Assembly: GCF_002250655.1 (NCBI RefSeq)
Contig: NZ_NOZR01000012.1
Span: 1-64,000 of the forward strand
DNA length: 64,000 nucleotides
From: Mycolicibacterium sphagni
GTDB lineage: Bacteria > Actinomycetota > Actinomycetes > Mycobacteriales > Mycobacteriaceae
Direction: 5' to 3'
Shown here in pieces: positions 25,565 through 33,292 of the stretch; position 1 is the first letter of the stretch, and each line of letters opens with the position of its first letter. The notes beneath the pieces were generated by a model that saw only the letters and a list, made by a program, of their open reading frames with translations, was not told the DNA's origin and did not search any database. Both the position numbers and the translations under genes were made by a program.

Positions 25565-25860
25565 GGCCGGTACCCCGGGACGACTAGCGAGCCCGGGTAG
25601 TTCACGTAGTACGAGAGGCAGATCGGGCTGTGCCGGCAGGCGATGATCGCCCCGGCGTCGGGTGCCGCCCCGATCACCTGACTGCCTCGCGACGGCAGGT
25701 TGCAGTTCACCACGTAGGGGTTCAGCGGGACGACGCCATTGGTGCAGCCTGTCTCGGCGGTGGCCGACGGCGCGCTGACGGGTAGCAGTGTGAGAGTCAG
25801 CGCGACTACGACGGTCAGCGCTACGCGTCCTCGTCGGATTCGAAGCCTCGGAGTAACCAT
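25561..25860 (-). CDS. Small secreted protein with four cysteines
   Basis: 99 aa from ATG 25860, with GGAGGG 6 nt upstream. A basic start MVTPRLRIRRGRVALT leads into a signal peptide that ends around SAPSATA. The mature part (about 65 aa) has four cysteines: TGCTNG, VVNCNLP, IACRHS and PICLSYYV, so two disulfides are possible. The upstream open frame (to 25908) adds residues with no signal-peptide character. Function not recognised. Convergent with the small membrane protein, stops sharing CTAG; it lies within the KstR-marked neighbourhood but has no site of its own. Confidence 0.7.
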   Translation of the reverse strand: MVTPRLRIRRGRVALTVVVALTLTLLPVSAPSATAETGCTNGVVPLNPYVVNCNLPSRGSQVIGAAPDAGAIIACRHSPICLSYYVNYPGSLVVPGYRP

Positions 25861-26015
25861 GGCGGACCCTCCATCTTTGATCCATGCCTGGCTGGTAACA
25901 GCCACCACAAACGGTACTCCTCGCAGCGGGCATCGAGGGCGGACTGCACCGATAGCCAGTAGTTCCCCCGCTGATAGCGGATACCTGGAACTGCCGAGTC
26001 ACCGACGTACTAAAC

Positions 26016-26029
26016 TAGAACACGTTCCA
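26016..26029. promoter_or_regulatory. KstR-type operator (TAGAACACGTTCCA)
   Basis: Perfect match to TnnAACnnGTTnnA, 34 bp before the start of the nitronate-monooxygenase-like gene at 26064. The small secreted gene on the other strand starts 155 bp away, so the target is likely the downstream oxidoreductase. Confidence 0.7.
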
Positions 26030-26063
26030 GTCTGCTTACGCCCCCGCTTAAAGGAGCCGGTCC

Positions 26064-27197
26064 ATGCACACTGCCCTCTGCGACGAGCTCGGTATCGAGT
26101 TCCCTATCTTCGCGTTCACCCATTGTCGTGACGTCGTCGTCGCCGTCAGCAAGGCCGGCGGCTTCGGTGTCCTCGGTGCGGTGGGCTTCACACCAGAACA
26201 GCTCGAGATCGAGCTGAAGTGGATCGATGAGAACATCGGCGACCATCACTACGGCGTCGACATCGTGATCCCCAACAAATACGAGGGCATGGACTCCGGG
26301 CTGTCCGCCGACGAGCTGGCCAAAACGCTCGTCGACATGGTGCCCCAGGAGCATCTCGACTTCGCCCGCAAGATCTTGACCGACCACGGCGTTCCGCTGA
26401 CGGCGGAGGATAACGAGAGCACCCTCCAGTTGCTCGGCTGGACCGAGGCCACCGCCACCCCGCAGGTCGAGGTCGCGCTCAAGCACCCCAAGATGACCAT
26501 GATCGCCAATGCGCTGGGCACTCCGCCGAAGGACATGATCGAGCACATCCACGCCGAGGGCCGCAAGGTCGCCGCGCTCTGTGGATCGCCGTCACAAGCG
26601 AAAAAGCACGCCGCCGCCGGCGTCGACATCATCATCGCCCAGGGCGGTGAGGCCGGCGGCCATAGCGGCGAGGTCGGCTCGATCGTGCTGTGGCCGCAGG
26701 TGGTCAAGGAAGTTGCCCCGGTGCCGGTCCTGGCAGCCGGCGGTATCGGCAGTGGTCAGCAGATCGCTGCCGCGCTCGCCCTCGGCGCGCAGGGCGCCTG
26801 GACCGGCTCGCAGTGGTTGATGGTCGAGGAGGCCCACAACACCCCCGTCCAGCAGGCGGCCTACATCAAGGCCGGCAGCCGCGACACCGTCCGCAGCCGC
26901 TCCTTCACCGGCAAGCCGGCGCGAATGCTGCGCAACGATTGGACCGAGGCCTGGGAGAACCCGGACAACCCGAAGCCGCTCGGAATGCCGTTGCAGTACA
27001 TGGTTTCCGGGCTCGCGGTATCGGCGACCAACAAATATCCGAACGAGACCGTCGACGTCGCGTTCAACCCCGTCGGTCAGGTCGTGGGTCAGTTCACCAA
27101 GGTGGAGAAAACCTCGACGGTGATCGAGCGCTGGGTGAATGAGTACCTGGAAGCCACCGGTCGACTCGAGGAGATCAACGAGGCAGCGGGCGTCTAG
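26064..27197 (+). CDS. NPD/nitronate monooxygenase-like flavin oxidoreductase
   Basis: 377 aa, the usual size. A TIM-barrel FMN enzyme: the N-terminal CDELGIEFPIFAFTHCRDVV, the central AAGVDIIIAQGGEAGGHSGEVG with the FMN-phosphate loop, and VLAAGGIGSGQQIAAALALGAQGAWTGS, which closes the phosphate site. Related mycobacterial proteins include steroid-ring or CoA-ester reductases such as IpdC in the KstR2 set, and true nitronate monooxygenases. A KstR-type operator lies 34 bp before the start, pointing to sterol metabolism, and a strong terminator follows. The C-terminus (KTSTVIERWVNEYLEATG) is family-typical. Confidence 0.88.
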   Translation: MHTALCDELGIEFPIFAFTHCRDVVVAVSKAGGFGVLGAVGFTPEQLEIELKWIDENIGDHHYGVDIVIPNKYEGMDSGLSADELAKTLVDMVPQEHLDFARKILTDHGVPLTAEDNESTLQLLGWTEATATPQVEVALKHPKMTMIANALGTPPKDMIEHIHAEGRKVAALCGSPSQAKKHAAAGVDIIIAQGGEAGGHSGEVGSIVLWPQVVKEVAPVPVLAAGGIGSGQQIAAALALGAQGAWTGSQWLMVEEAHNTPVQQAAYIKAGSRDTVRSRSFTGKPARMLRNDWTEAWENPDNPKPLGMPLQYMVSGLAVSATNKYPNETVDVAFNPVGQVVGQFTKVEKTSTVIERWVNEYLEATGRLEEINEAAGV

Positions 27198-27207
27198 AAC
27201 AGATGTG

Positions 27208-27243
27208 AATGTGCCGTCAGGGTTTTCGCCCTGGCGGCACATT
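27208..27243. terminator. Bidirectional intrinsic terminator
   Basis: A 15-bp stem (27208-27222 with 27229-27243) with one G:U wobble and loop TTTTCG, followed by TCATTTT on the + side. It lies between the convergent oxidoreductase (ends 27197) and secreted protein (ends 27251). Confidence 0.8.
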
Positions 27244-27250
27244 TCATTTT

Positions 27251-27694
27251 CTAGCTGGCTGGGTAGAAGTCGTTTCCATTGCCCCAGTCACCGGAATGCA
27301 TGGACCCCGGCTGCCAGCCCTGGGCGCCCAGGCACAGCATCGGCAGGCCGTCGGGCGACTGGGCCGCGGCCTGCGATCCCGGGCACGGCGCACCGACTGC
27401 CTGGACGCCGTAGATCTTGGGCGACAGAACCCAGAAGCCGACGTCCTCCGGTGGGCGGTCCATCCCGATCGGCGACTGCCCGGGAATCCAGTGGCAGGCC
27501 AACGGCTCCCCGCCGGGTCCGCGGCCGAAGACGAACCGGTCCCACCGATAGCACGGTGCGTTGAGGTAGGCGTCGTAACTCATGCCCGGCGGATCGCCGG
27601 GGAACGGCCCATGGGGCTCATCGGCGGCCGCGACCGGCGCTGCTGACAGCGCGGTGCCGGCGACGGCTGCTGCGATGACGAATTCGCGGAGCAT
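27251..27694 (-). CDS. Secreted Pro/Gly-rich mycobacterial protein
   Basis: 147 aa. Signal peptide MLREFVIAAAVAGTALSAAP with cleavage near VAAADE. The mature protein is rich in Pro, Gly, Trp and Asp, with four cysteines (NAPCYRW, PLACHW, APCPGSQ, MLCLGAQ). Segments such as SYDAYLNAPCYRWDRFVFGRG and GFWVLSPKIYG recur in a mycobacterial exported family without known function, as I remember it. It ends at the strong terminator shared with the upstream convergent gene. Confidence 0.72.
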   Translation of the reverse strand: MLREFVIAAAVAGTALSAAPVAAADEPHGPFPGDPPGMSYDAYLNAPCYRWDRFVFGRGPGGEPLACHWIPGQSPIGMDRPPEDVGFWVLSPKIYGVQAVGAPCPGSQAAAQSPDGLPMLCLGAQGWQPGSMHSGDWGNGNDFYPAS

Positions 27695-28064
27695 CTATCC
27701 ACCCTCTAGGTCTCAACCGCCAGGCCCTGTGCCCCCGCCGGCCTGCGCTGAGCCTAACGGCTGATGCGGGTGTGTCTTGGGCGAAACCGGAAAGGCGCGT
27801 TACGACACGGCGAGTTTGTGACGTGCGTGCAGATTTGGCCTTTGCCAAGCAGACCACCCGCATCGAAGCTTGCTAAGCTGCCCCGATTGCGTCGTCGGGG
27901 GTGAAGAAGGACGACGGGAGACGTTCTGTGGGTGGGCCATGTAGTGCCATTCGGGTAGTCGAGACGAGAATGACGCCACCGGCAAACCAGCTCGGGCATA
28001 AAGTGATGCTGACCAGATTGCCGGTAACCGGAACCACTGTCGAGATGCTCGAGGAGTTGCGCTG
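27695..28064. other. 370-bp intergenic region before the STAS gene
   Basis: No gene supported: the reading frames on the minus strand here are antisense shadows with no family character. It should hold divergent promoters for the secreted protein (27694) and the STAS gene (28065). I looked for a SigF-type promoter (GTTT-N15-17-GGGTAT), as expected for stress regulators, and found only GGGTAG near 27953 without a correctly spaced -35, so none is claimed. GAGGAG at 28051-28056 is the ribosome binding site of the STAS gene. Confidence 0.5.
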
Positions 28065-28376
28065 ATGGCAGAGGCCCAGTTCCGGGTGGCGGTTGTCGCT
28101 GATCTGGAGTCGGCCCGCGTCGTCGCTTCCGGCGAGATCGATCTGGCCAATGTCGGCGAATTCCAGGACATCATGGCCAAGGCGTCGGCCGAGTCCGCCG
28201 CGCTGACCGTCGACTTGGCTGCGGTCACCTACTGCGACAGCGCGGCGGTTCGCGCCCTGTTCGCCCTGGCGGCCACCACCGCACTCACGATGATCGTGGC
28301 CTCGGAAGGGCCGATCAGGACATTGCTGGCAATCTCGGGTCTGGACCGGGTAGCCACCGTCATCACCGAGGAGTAA
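28065..28376 (+). CDS. STAS-domain anti-anti-sigma factor-like protein
   Basis: 103 aa, a single STAS domain. The expected order is seen: beta strand RVVASGEIDLANVGEF, then LTVDLAAVTYCDSAAVRALF with the conserved phosphorylatable serine at residue 59 in DSAAV, and a C-terminal strand and helix. By family it would bind an anti-sigma kinase when dephosphorylated and free a sigma factor. It is followed 8 bp later by a GAF-ANTAR gene, giving a two-gene stress/signalling unit. No anti-sigma kinase gene is next to it, so the partner must be elsewhere. Confidence 0.87.
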   Translation: MAEAQFRVAVVADLESARVVASGEIDLANVGEFQDIMAKASAESAALTVDLAAVTYCDSAAVRALFALAATTALTMIVASEGPIRTLLAISGLDRVATVITEE

Positions 28377-28384
28377 GCCGCGCC

Positions 28385-29200
28385 ATGCCCGTGCCCGAGT
28401 TCCACCCGCGCGACCTGACCCAGCAGGGCGAGTTGTTCGAGCGGATCCTCGAACGTGTCCACCTGGATTTGCCGGATGCCGTCGGACTGGCGATCTCCGT
28501 CCACGACCGACAGCTCGACGAGGACGAGATGACGGTGCTGGCCGCCCGGGGGTATGGCGGCGAAGTCGTCGAGGCGCAGCTGGCCGGCCTCGGTGGTCCG
28601 GTGATCGACGCGTTCGTCCATCAGGTGCCGGTGTTGAGCCTGGAACTGTGGGCCGATGAGCGCTGGCCGGAGCTGACCTTGCCGGCCATGGAAGCTCGGA
28701 TACCTGAGCACGGCCCGGCCTGGCGGGAGGTCCGCGGCTCGGTCGCGGTGCCCGGCGTATGGAAGGCCGACGGCACTGTGGTGTTGTCATGTGTGCTCGA
28801 CCGGCCGGCGAGTGCCGGCACAGTGACCACACTGATCGGATACGAACAGCTGGTCGGCGCGGCGATGGTGTCGGCAGGTGCCGAGGATGGCACCGCGATC
28901 GCCGACATGCTGGCGGTACTGCAGTCGCGGGGCGCTATCGAACAGGCCAAGGGCGCGATCATGGGGCGCCTGGCGTGTGATGCCGACACCGCGTGGGCGA
29001 CGCTGCGGCGAGCGAGCCACGAATCCAACGTGAAGCTGCGATCCCTGGCGGTGGCGCTGGTCGAACACATCAGTGGGTCACCGGCCGAACAGCCGGCGCT
29101 GGGCTCCCCCATCGTGCCCACCGATCAGGCTCGGCACGCCGCAGGCCTGCTGTGGGCAGTGCTGACTCACGACTCGACACCGATCGAACCGGCCAGCTGA
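28385..29200 (+). CDS. GAF-ANTAR RNA-binding antiterminator-like regulator
   Basis: 271 aa. The N-terminal ~150 residues look like a GAF-type sensor (AISVHDRQLDEDEMTVLAAR, GLGGPVIDAFVHQVPVL, SVAVPGVWKADGTVV). The ANTAR domain is about residues 175-235: LQSRGAIEQAKGAIMGRLACDADTAWATLRRASHESNVKLRSLA, with the three-helix AxGxIM-type signature. ANTAR proteins bind paired hexaloop RNA hairpins and prevent termination; the mycobacterial ones are linked to lipid and redox genes. A ~35-residue tail follows. The pairing with a STAS gene suggests a shared sensory input. Confidence 0.85.
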   Translation: MPVPEFHPRDLTQQGELFERILERVHLDLPDAVGLAISVHDRQLDEDEMTVLAARGYGGEVVEAQLAGLGGPVIDAFVHQVPVLSLELWADERWPELTLPAMEARIPEHGPAWREVRGSVAVPGVWKADGTVVLSCVLDRPASAGTVTTLIGYEQLVGAAMVSAGAEDGTAIADMLAVLQSRGAIEQAKGAIMGRLACDADTAWATLRRASHESNVKLRSLAVALVEHISGSPAEQPALGSPIVPTDQARHAAGLLWAVLTHDSTPIEPAS

Positions 29201-29300
29201 CACCTCGCCCGGCGCGGTGACGCGGATCTGAAGGTGATTGTTCGGGGAAACGCCGCTGCACCAGCGCGGCAATCGCGGGCTGAGATGGTTCGCTTATGCC

Positions 29301-29996
29301 ATGTCCGCTCACGACCCGCTCCCGCGGGATGACGCACCCCGTTCGTCGTCGCGATTGTTGCCCTGGCTGGGGATCGGCGGGGTAGTCGCGGCGGTCGGGC
29401 TGGTGGTCGGGGTGACCGTGACATCCGGCTCGTCGGACACGCTGCCCGTCGCGCAGGCGGCACCCACCACGTCGACGACCGCCTCCACTGCGACGTCTGC
29501 GACCGCCACGACATCGGCGACCGCGACCGCGACCACCACGACATCGGGTGCGCCGACCTCATTCCAGGCCGACTCGAAGGGCTACGTCAACACCGGGGCC
29601 CGCTGCGACGAGAACCAGACGTTGATGGCCTACGGCCGCACCGCCAAGTCACTGGTGGTGATCTGTGTGAACGCCGACGGCGGGCTCGAGTACCGCGGCG
29701 TGCGCCTGTCCGACAACGCTCCCCTGCACCTGCCAATCACCCGCACCTCTGACGGCACGCTGATCGCGTCGAACGACGGTGTCACCTATGCGGTTTCGCC
29801 CACCCAGATCCTGGTCTCCTCGGGTAGCGAGGTGATCTACAAGGACTCGTGGATCGAGTTCAAGGAGGCGAGCTTCTCTCAGGGCAGCACCTCGTCGAGC
29901 GCGACCACGTCCGCTAGCGCGACACCGACGGTGAGCACCACCACCGTGACCGTGACGACGTCGGTGACCCCGACGACGACGAGATCCGGCGGCTAA
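29301..29996 (+). CDS. Membrane-anchored exported protein with Thr/Ser-rich linkers
   Basis: 231 aa from ATG 29301. A single N-terminal transmembrane anchor (LPWLGIGGVVAAVGLVVGVTV) follows a short cytosolic Asp/Pro/Ser stretch. Outside, two Thr/Ser/Ala low-complexity linkers (about 50-85 and about 195-231) flank a beta-rich domain from FQADSKGYVNTG to VIYKDSWIEFKEA, with two cysteines (GARCDEN, VVICVNA). No enzyme motif is seen. A cell-wall-exposed role is plausible; function unknown. Convergent with the SDR gene, 7 bp between stops. Confidence 0.7.
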   Translation: MSAHDPLPRDDAPRSSSRLLPWLGIGGVVAAVGLVVGVTVTSGSSDTLPVAQAAPTTSTTASTATSATATTSATATATTTTSGAPTSFQADSKGYVNTGARCDENQTLMAYGRTAKSLVVICVNADGGLEYRGVRLSDNAPLHLPITRTSDGTLIASNDGVTYAVSPTQILVSSGSEVIYKDSWIEFKEASFSQGSTSSSATTSASATPTVSTTTVTVTTSVTPTTTRSGG

Positions 29997-30003
29997 CAGC
30001 GGT

Positions 30004-30714
30004 TTACGTGTTGCGGCCGCCGTTGACGCCGAGGATTTGGCCGGTGATGTAGCCGGCTTCTTCGGAGATGAAGAAGGCGCAGGCCGCGGCGATGTCTTCG
30101 GGTCGGCCGATGCGGCGCACCGGTGTGGCGTTGATGGTGGCGTTGATATCGCCTAGGTTGCCGCGGGTTTCGGCTTTGCGCAGCATCGGGGTGTCGATGA
30201 AGCCGGGTGGGACGGCGTTGACGGTGATGCCGGCGGGGCCGTATTCCAGGGCAAGGCTTTTGGTCAGGCCGTTGACGCCGGATTTGGCGGCGACGTAGGC
30301 CGACATGTAGGGGACCCCGGAGTGGGTGCTCGATGAGGAGATGTTGACGATGCGGCCCCAGCCGGCCTCGATCATGTCGGGCAGGACGGCCTGGATGGTG
30401 TGGAAGACGCCGTGCAGGTTGATGTCGACGATCTTCTTCCAGTCTTCGAAGCTGATGTCGGTGAATCGGCGAAAGGAGTCCCGGCCGGCGGCGTTGACCA
30501 GGATGGTGACGGGTCCCAGGGCGGCATGGATCTCGGCGAGCGCGGCATCGATCTGGGCGCGGTCGGTGACATCGGCGATGTAGGAGAAGTCGGTCTCTGA
30601 GGCGTTGAGGTCGATCGTGGCGACGTGGTAGCCGTCGGCGCGCAGCCGATTGGCCACCGCCAAGCCGATTCCCGAACCGCCACCGGTCACCAACGCCGTC
30701 TTCGTGGTGGACAC
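30004..30714 (-). CDS. SDR oxidoreductase (FabG-like)
   Basis: 236 aa. TGGGSGIG cofactor motif, NAAG, NISSSSTHSG with the catalytic serine, and YVAAK for Tyr-x3-Lys. The length and C-terminus (GYITGQILGVNGGRN) are those of FabG-type 3-oxoacyl or alcohol/ketone reductases. It lies 54 bp after the TetR gene on the same strand and likely shares its transcript, divergent from the P450-ferredoxin pair. It could act on the P450 product (alcohol to ketone) but the substrate is unknown. Confidence 0.88.
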   Translation of the reverse strand: MSTTKTALVTGGGSGIGLAVANRLRADGYHVATIDLNASETDFSYIADVTDRAQIDAALAEIHAALGPVTILVNAAGRDSFRRFTDISFEDWKKIVDINLHGVFHTIQAVLPDMIEAGWGRIVNISSSSTHSGVPYMSAYVAAKSGVNGLTKSLALEYGPAGITVNAVPPGFIDTPMLRKAETRGNLGDINATINATPVRRIGRPEDIAAACAFFISEEAGYITGQILGVNGGRNT

Positions 30715-30768
30715 AAACTTCCCCTTTCCCGCGGCCGAACCGCCTGATGGACGAAAAATGTTGTGGAA

Positions 30769-31353
30769 TTAAGACGTTCGTCGCGGTGTGCGCAATCCCA
30801 GTGCGCGCCGGCCGGCGTCGACGAGTTCACGATGCAGCCAGTCGTCGTCGGCGTTGCGTTTAGGATCGGCCGATCCGGCGATCCCGGCGAACACGAACTG
30901 CGCCCGGATGAACCCGCCCGGCCCGGGGTGGACATCGGCGAGCAGCGTCATCTGACGCGAGATCATCTGCGTCCATTCGCGGTTCGACTTCAGCACGGTG
31001 TGCACGCTCGGGTCGGAGGCCAGGACCGAGATCAGCATGGGGCTCTCTACCGCCAGCCTGGCGTAGCCGTTGAGCATCCGGTCGGCGCGGGCGTGCACGC
31101 CGCGCTGCCGCTCCGCATCGTCGACCACCGCGGTCAACCGGTCGATGATCGGCTCCAAGACCGCGGTCAGCAGTTGTTCGCGGGTCCGAAAGTGGTGGTA
31201 GATAGCGGCTTTGGTGAAACCGAGCTCGTCGGCGATCATCTGCAGCGACGTCCCGGCGAAGCTGTGCCGGATGAACAGGGTGATGGCGGCGTCGATAAGC
31301 CGCTGCCTGGTGTCCGGGGCGGGTGAGGTGGTGGCCACAGCGACTGCGCTCAT
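30769..31353 (-). CDS. TetR-family repressor
   Basis: 194 aa. The N-terminal TetR helix-turn-helix is clear: RQRLIDAAITLFIRHSFAGTSLQMIADELGFTKAAIYHHF, with FRTREQLLTAVL following. The C-terminal ligand domain is helical (~120 residues). The start chosen is ATG 31353. It is divergent from a P450-ferredoxin pair, with a palindromic/direct-repeat array of TACGATCG-type sequences between (31377-31435), a natural operator for this regulator, so it probably represses both units until an inducer binds. Confidence 0.88.
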   Translation of the reverse strand: MSAVAVATTSPAPDTRQRLIDAAITLFIRHSFAGTSLQMIADELGFTKAAIYHHFRTREQLLTAVLEPIIDRLTAVVDDAERQRGVHARADRMLNGYARLAVESPMLISVLASDPSVHTVLKSNREWTQMISRQMTLLADVHPGPGGFIRAQFVFAGIAGSADPKRNADDDWLHRELVDAGRRALGLRTPRRTS

Positions 31354-31376
31354 CGTCGGCTCCCTTCACCCGGCTT

Positions 31377-31435
31377 TACGATCGGCTAGCAATCTACCAT
31401 ACGATCGACTAGCATCCTCCTTGCCGATCGTATGG
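31377..31435. promoter_or_regulatory. TetR operator array in the divergent P450/TetR promoter
   Basis: TACGATCGGCTAGCA (31377-31391) and TACGATCGACTAGCA (31400-31414) are direct repeats differing at one base, with starts 23 bp apart. CCATACGATCG (31398-31408) is repeated in exact inverted form as CGATCGTATGG (31425-31435). They fill the gap between the TetR start (31353) and the P450 start (31465). Confidence 0.7.
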
Positions 31436-31464
31436 CTGCGTGAACGTCGTGAAGGGACTCCCCA

Positions 31465-32745
31465 GTGACTGATGTGGATAGCGTGAACTTCTTCATGGAT
31501 CGCGATGTGGTCGCTGATCCCTACCCCTATCTCGAGGCGCTACAGGCCCGCTGCCCCGTGTCGCGGGAGCCCCACAAGGGCGTGTGGATGGTCACTGGCT
31601 GGGAAGAGGCCACCGAGGTCGCCGGTGATGCCGACCGGTTCTCGTCCTGCATCGCGGTGACGGGTCCCTTCCCCGGTTTCCCGGTGCCCGTCGAAGGCCG
31701 CGACGACGTCGCCGAACTCATTGCCGCACACCGCGATGAACTGCCGTTCAACGATCAGCTGCCGGCGCTGGATCCGCCCGTGCACACCGATCACCGCGCG
31801 CTGCTCATGCGGCTCATCACGCCCAAGCGCCTCAAAGAGAACGAGGACGGGATGTGGACGATGGTGGACCGCGTCCTCGACGACTTCCTGGTCGGTGGGG
31901 GTGGCGAGCTGATCTCGGGCTTCGCCCAGCCGTTCACGCTGGTGATCATCGCCGACCTGCTGGGTGTGCCCGACACCGATCGCGACGAGTTCCTCGCCGA
32001 GATGCAGCGCGGCGCGCACCACGGCGGCGGCATCGGCAGCGTCAAGGGCGAAGCCCTGGCCAAGTCTCCGCTGGAATACCTCTACGACAAGTTCATCGCT
32101 TACATCGAAGACCGCCGGGCCAACCCCCGCGGTGACGTGCTTTCGGAGATGGCCGCTGCCACGTTCCCGGACGGCTCGGTACCCGACCCCGGCGACGTGG
32201 CCCGCGTCGCGGCCAACCTGTATTCCGCCGGTCAGGAAACCACGGTGCGGCTGCTCAGTGCGGCCCTGCAGATCCTCGGCGATCGCCCCGATATCCAGCA
32301 GGCGCTGCGCGAAGACCGCTCGAAAGTCTCCAACTTCATCGAGGAGGCGCTGCGCTTCGAGAGCCCGGTCAAGGGTGACTTCCGGTTATCGAAGGTGCCG
32401 GTGACCCTCGGCGGGGTGGATGTGCCGTCGGGCTCGACACTGATGCTGGTCCAGGCCGCGGCCAACCGTGACCCGCGCCGCTTCACCGATCCGAACACGT
32501 TCGACCCGGCGCGCTCGAATGCCCGGCAGCACATCGCATTCGGCCGTGGCATCCACACCTGCCCCGGCGCCCCGCTGGCTCGTGCCGAGGCACGCGTCGC
32601 GCTGGAGCGGCTGCTCGATCGCACCACCGATATCCGGATCAGCGAGGAGCATCACGGGCCGGCCGATGCCCGCCGGTACACCTACGTGCCCACTTACATC
32701 CTGCGTGGGCTCACCGAATTGCACCTGGAGTTCGACCTGTCATGA
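31465..32745 (+). CDS. Cytochrome P450
   Basis: 426 aa from GTG 31465, with GAAGGGA upstream. Landmarks: I-helix SAGQETT, EALRFESP for the ExxR motif, and the heme-ligand loop FGRGIHTCPGAPLAR with the cysteine. N-terminal VNFFMDRDVVADPYPYLEAL fits soluble bacterial class I P450s. I do not place it in a named family with confidence. A [3Fe-4S]-type ferredoxin starts inside its stop codon region (ATGA overlap) and is its likely redox partner. Regulated in all likelihood by the divergent TetR. Confidence 0.92.
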   Translation: MTDVDSVNFFMDRDVVADPYPYLEALQARCPVSREPHKGVWMVTGWEEATEVAGDADRFSSCIAVTGPFPGFPVPVEGRDDVAELIAAHRDELPFNDQLPALDPPVHTDHRALLMRLITPKRLKENEDGMWTMVDRVLDDFLVGGGGELISGFAQPFTLVIIADLLGVPDTDRDEFLAEMQRGAHHGGGIGSVKGEALAKSPLEYLYDKFIAYIEDRRANPRGDVLSEMAAATFPDGSVPDPGDVARVAANLYSAGQETTVRLLSAALQILGDRPDIQQALREDRSKVSNFIEEALRFESPVKGDFRLSKVPVTLGGVDVPSGSTLMLVQAAANRDPRRFTDPNTFDPARSNARQHIAFGRGIHTCPGAPLARAEARVALERLLDRTTDIRISEEHHGPADARRYTYVPTYILRGLTELHLEFDLS

Positions 32746-32930
32746 AAGCCAGCATCGATGACGGACGCTGCCGTGGCCACGGCGTGTGCACGACAATCTG
32801 TTCGGAGGTCTTCGCGATGACCGACGACGGCTACGCCGAGGCCATCCTCGACGAGGTGCCCGAAGAGCTTGCCGACCGCGCCCGCGAGGCTGCCGAGTCC
32901 TGCCCGGAGAACGCGGTGATTCTCGACTAG
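32742..32930 (+). CDS. P450-associated [3Fe-4S]-type ferredoxin
   Basis: 62 aa. Cluster motif CRGHGVCTTIC...CP: Cys10, His13, Cys16, Cys20 and Cys54 (ESCPEN). The residue at position 13, where a [4Fe-4S] ferredoxin would have its second cysteine, is His, which is typical of actinobacterial ferredoxins beside P450s that hold a 3Fe-4S cluster. It should pass electrons from a ferredoxin reductase to the P450 it overlaps by 4 bp. Its stop shares CTAG (32927-32930) with the convergent small membrane protein. Confidence 0.92.
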   Translation: MKASIDDGRCRGHGVCTTICSEVFAMTDDGYAEAILDEVPEELADRAREAAESCPENAVILD

Positions 32931-33217
32931 CTCGGGTAGTTCACGATCGAGCGCCAAAAGTCCTCCGGTATCTCGACATTCGAGCGCATGACCATCGCCA
33001 GTCCGGTGGCCATCGCCACCCCGAGCAATCCGAGCCACAGCCCGGCCAGTCCGATGACCACCCAGATAGCAACGGTCAGCGCGGGCCAGGGCGTCACGAC
33101 CGCCAGCAGTGGCGCCAGGAAGAAGCCGGTGCCGACGAACCACGCCGAGCCGGCGCGGTCGGATTTCAGCACGAAACGAAGCCAGCTCGGGACCGGGGAT
33201 GGATCGCTGTTCGTCAT
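32927..33217 (-). CDS. Small two-helix membrane protein
   Basis: 96 aa from ATG 33217 (MTNSDPSPVPSW). Two hydrophobic helices: AWFVGTGFFLAPLLAVVTPWP with the following ALTVAIWVVIGLAGLWLGLLGVAMATGLAM. The C-terminus (NVEIPEDFWRSIVNYPS) is polar and probably cytosolic. No known function. Divergent from the XRE regulator and convergent with the ferredoxin, with a shared CTAG stop overlap. Confidence 0.65.
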   Translation of the reverse strand: MTNSDPSPVPSWLRFVLKSDRAGSAWFVGTGFFLAPLLAVVTPWPALTVAIWVVIGLAGLWLGLLGVAMATGLAMVMRSNVEIPEDFWRSIVNYPS

Positions 33218-33292
33218 GATGTCCACGGTCCTCGACAGAGGTAGGCGAAGCAATTACCTCCCGGGTAATGGCATCGCGTATCGACTTGGGCG

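Noticed and set aside
27940-27960. SigF-type promoter before the STAS gene
   Set aside because: GGGTAG resembles the -10 but no GTTT-type -35 lies at 15-17 bp.
27800-28228. 142-codon frame in the gap before the STAS gene
   Set aside because: Mirror frame running into the STAS coding region; Ser/Arg/Ala shadow composition.
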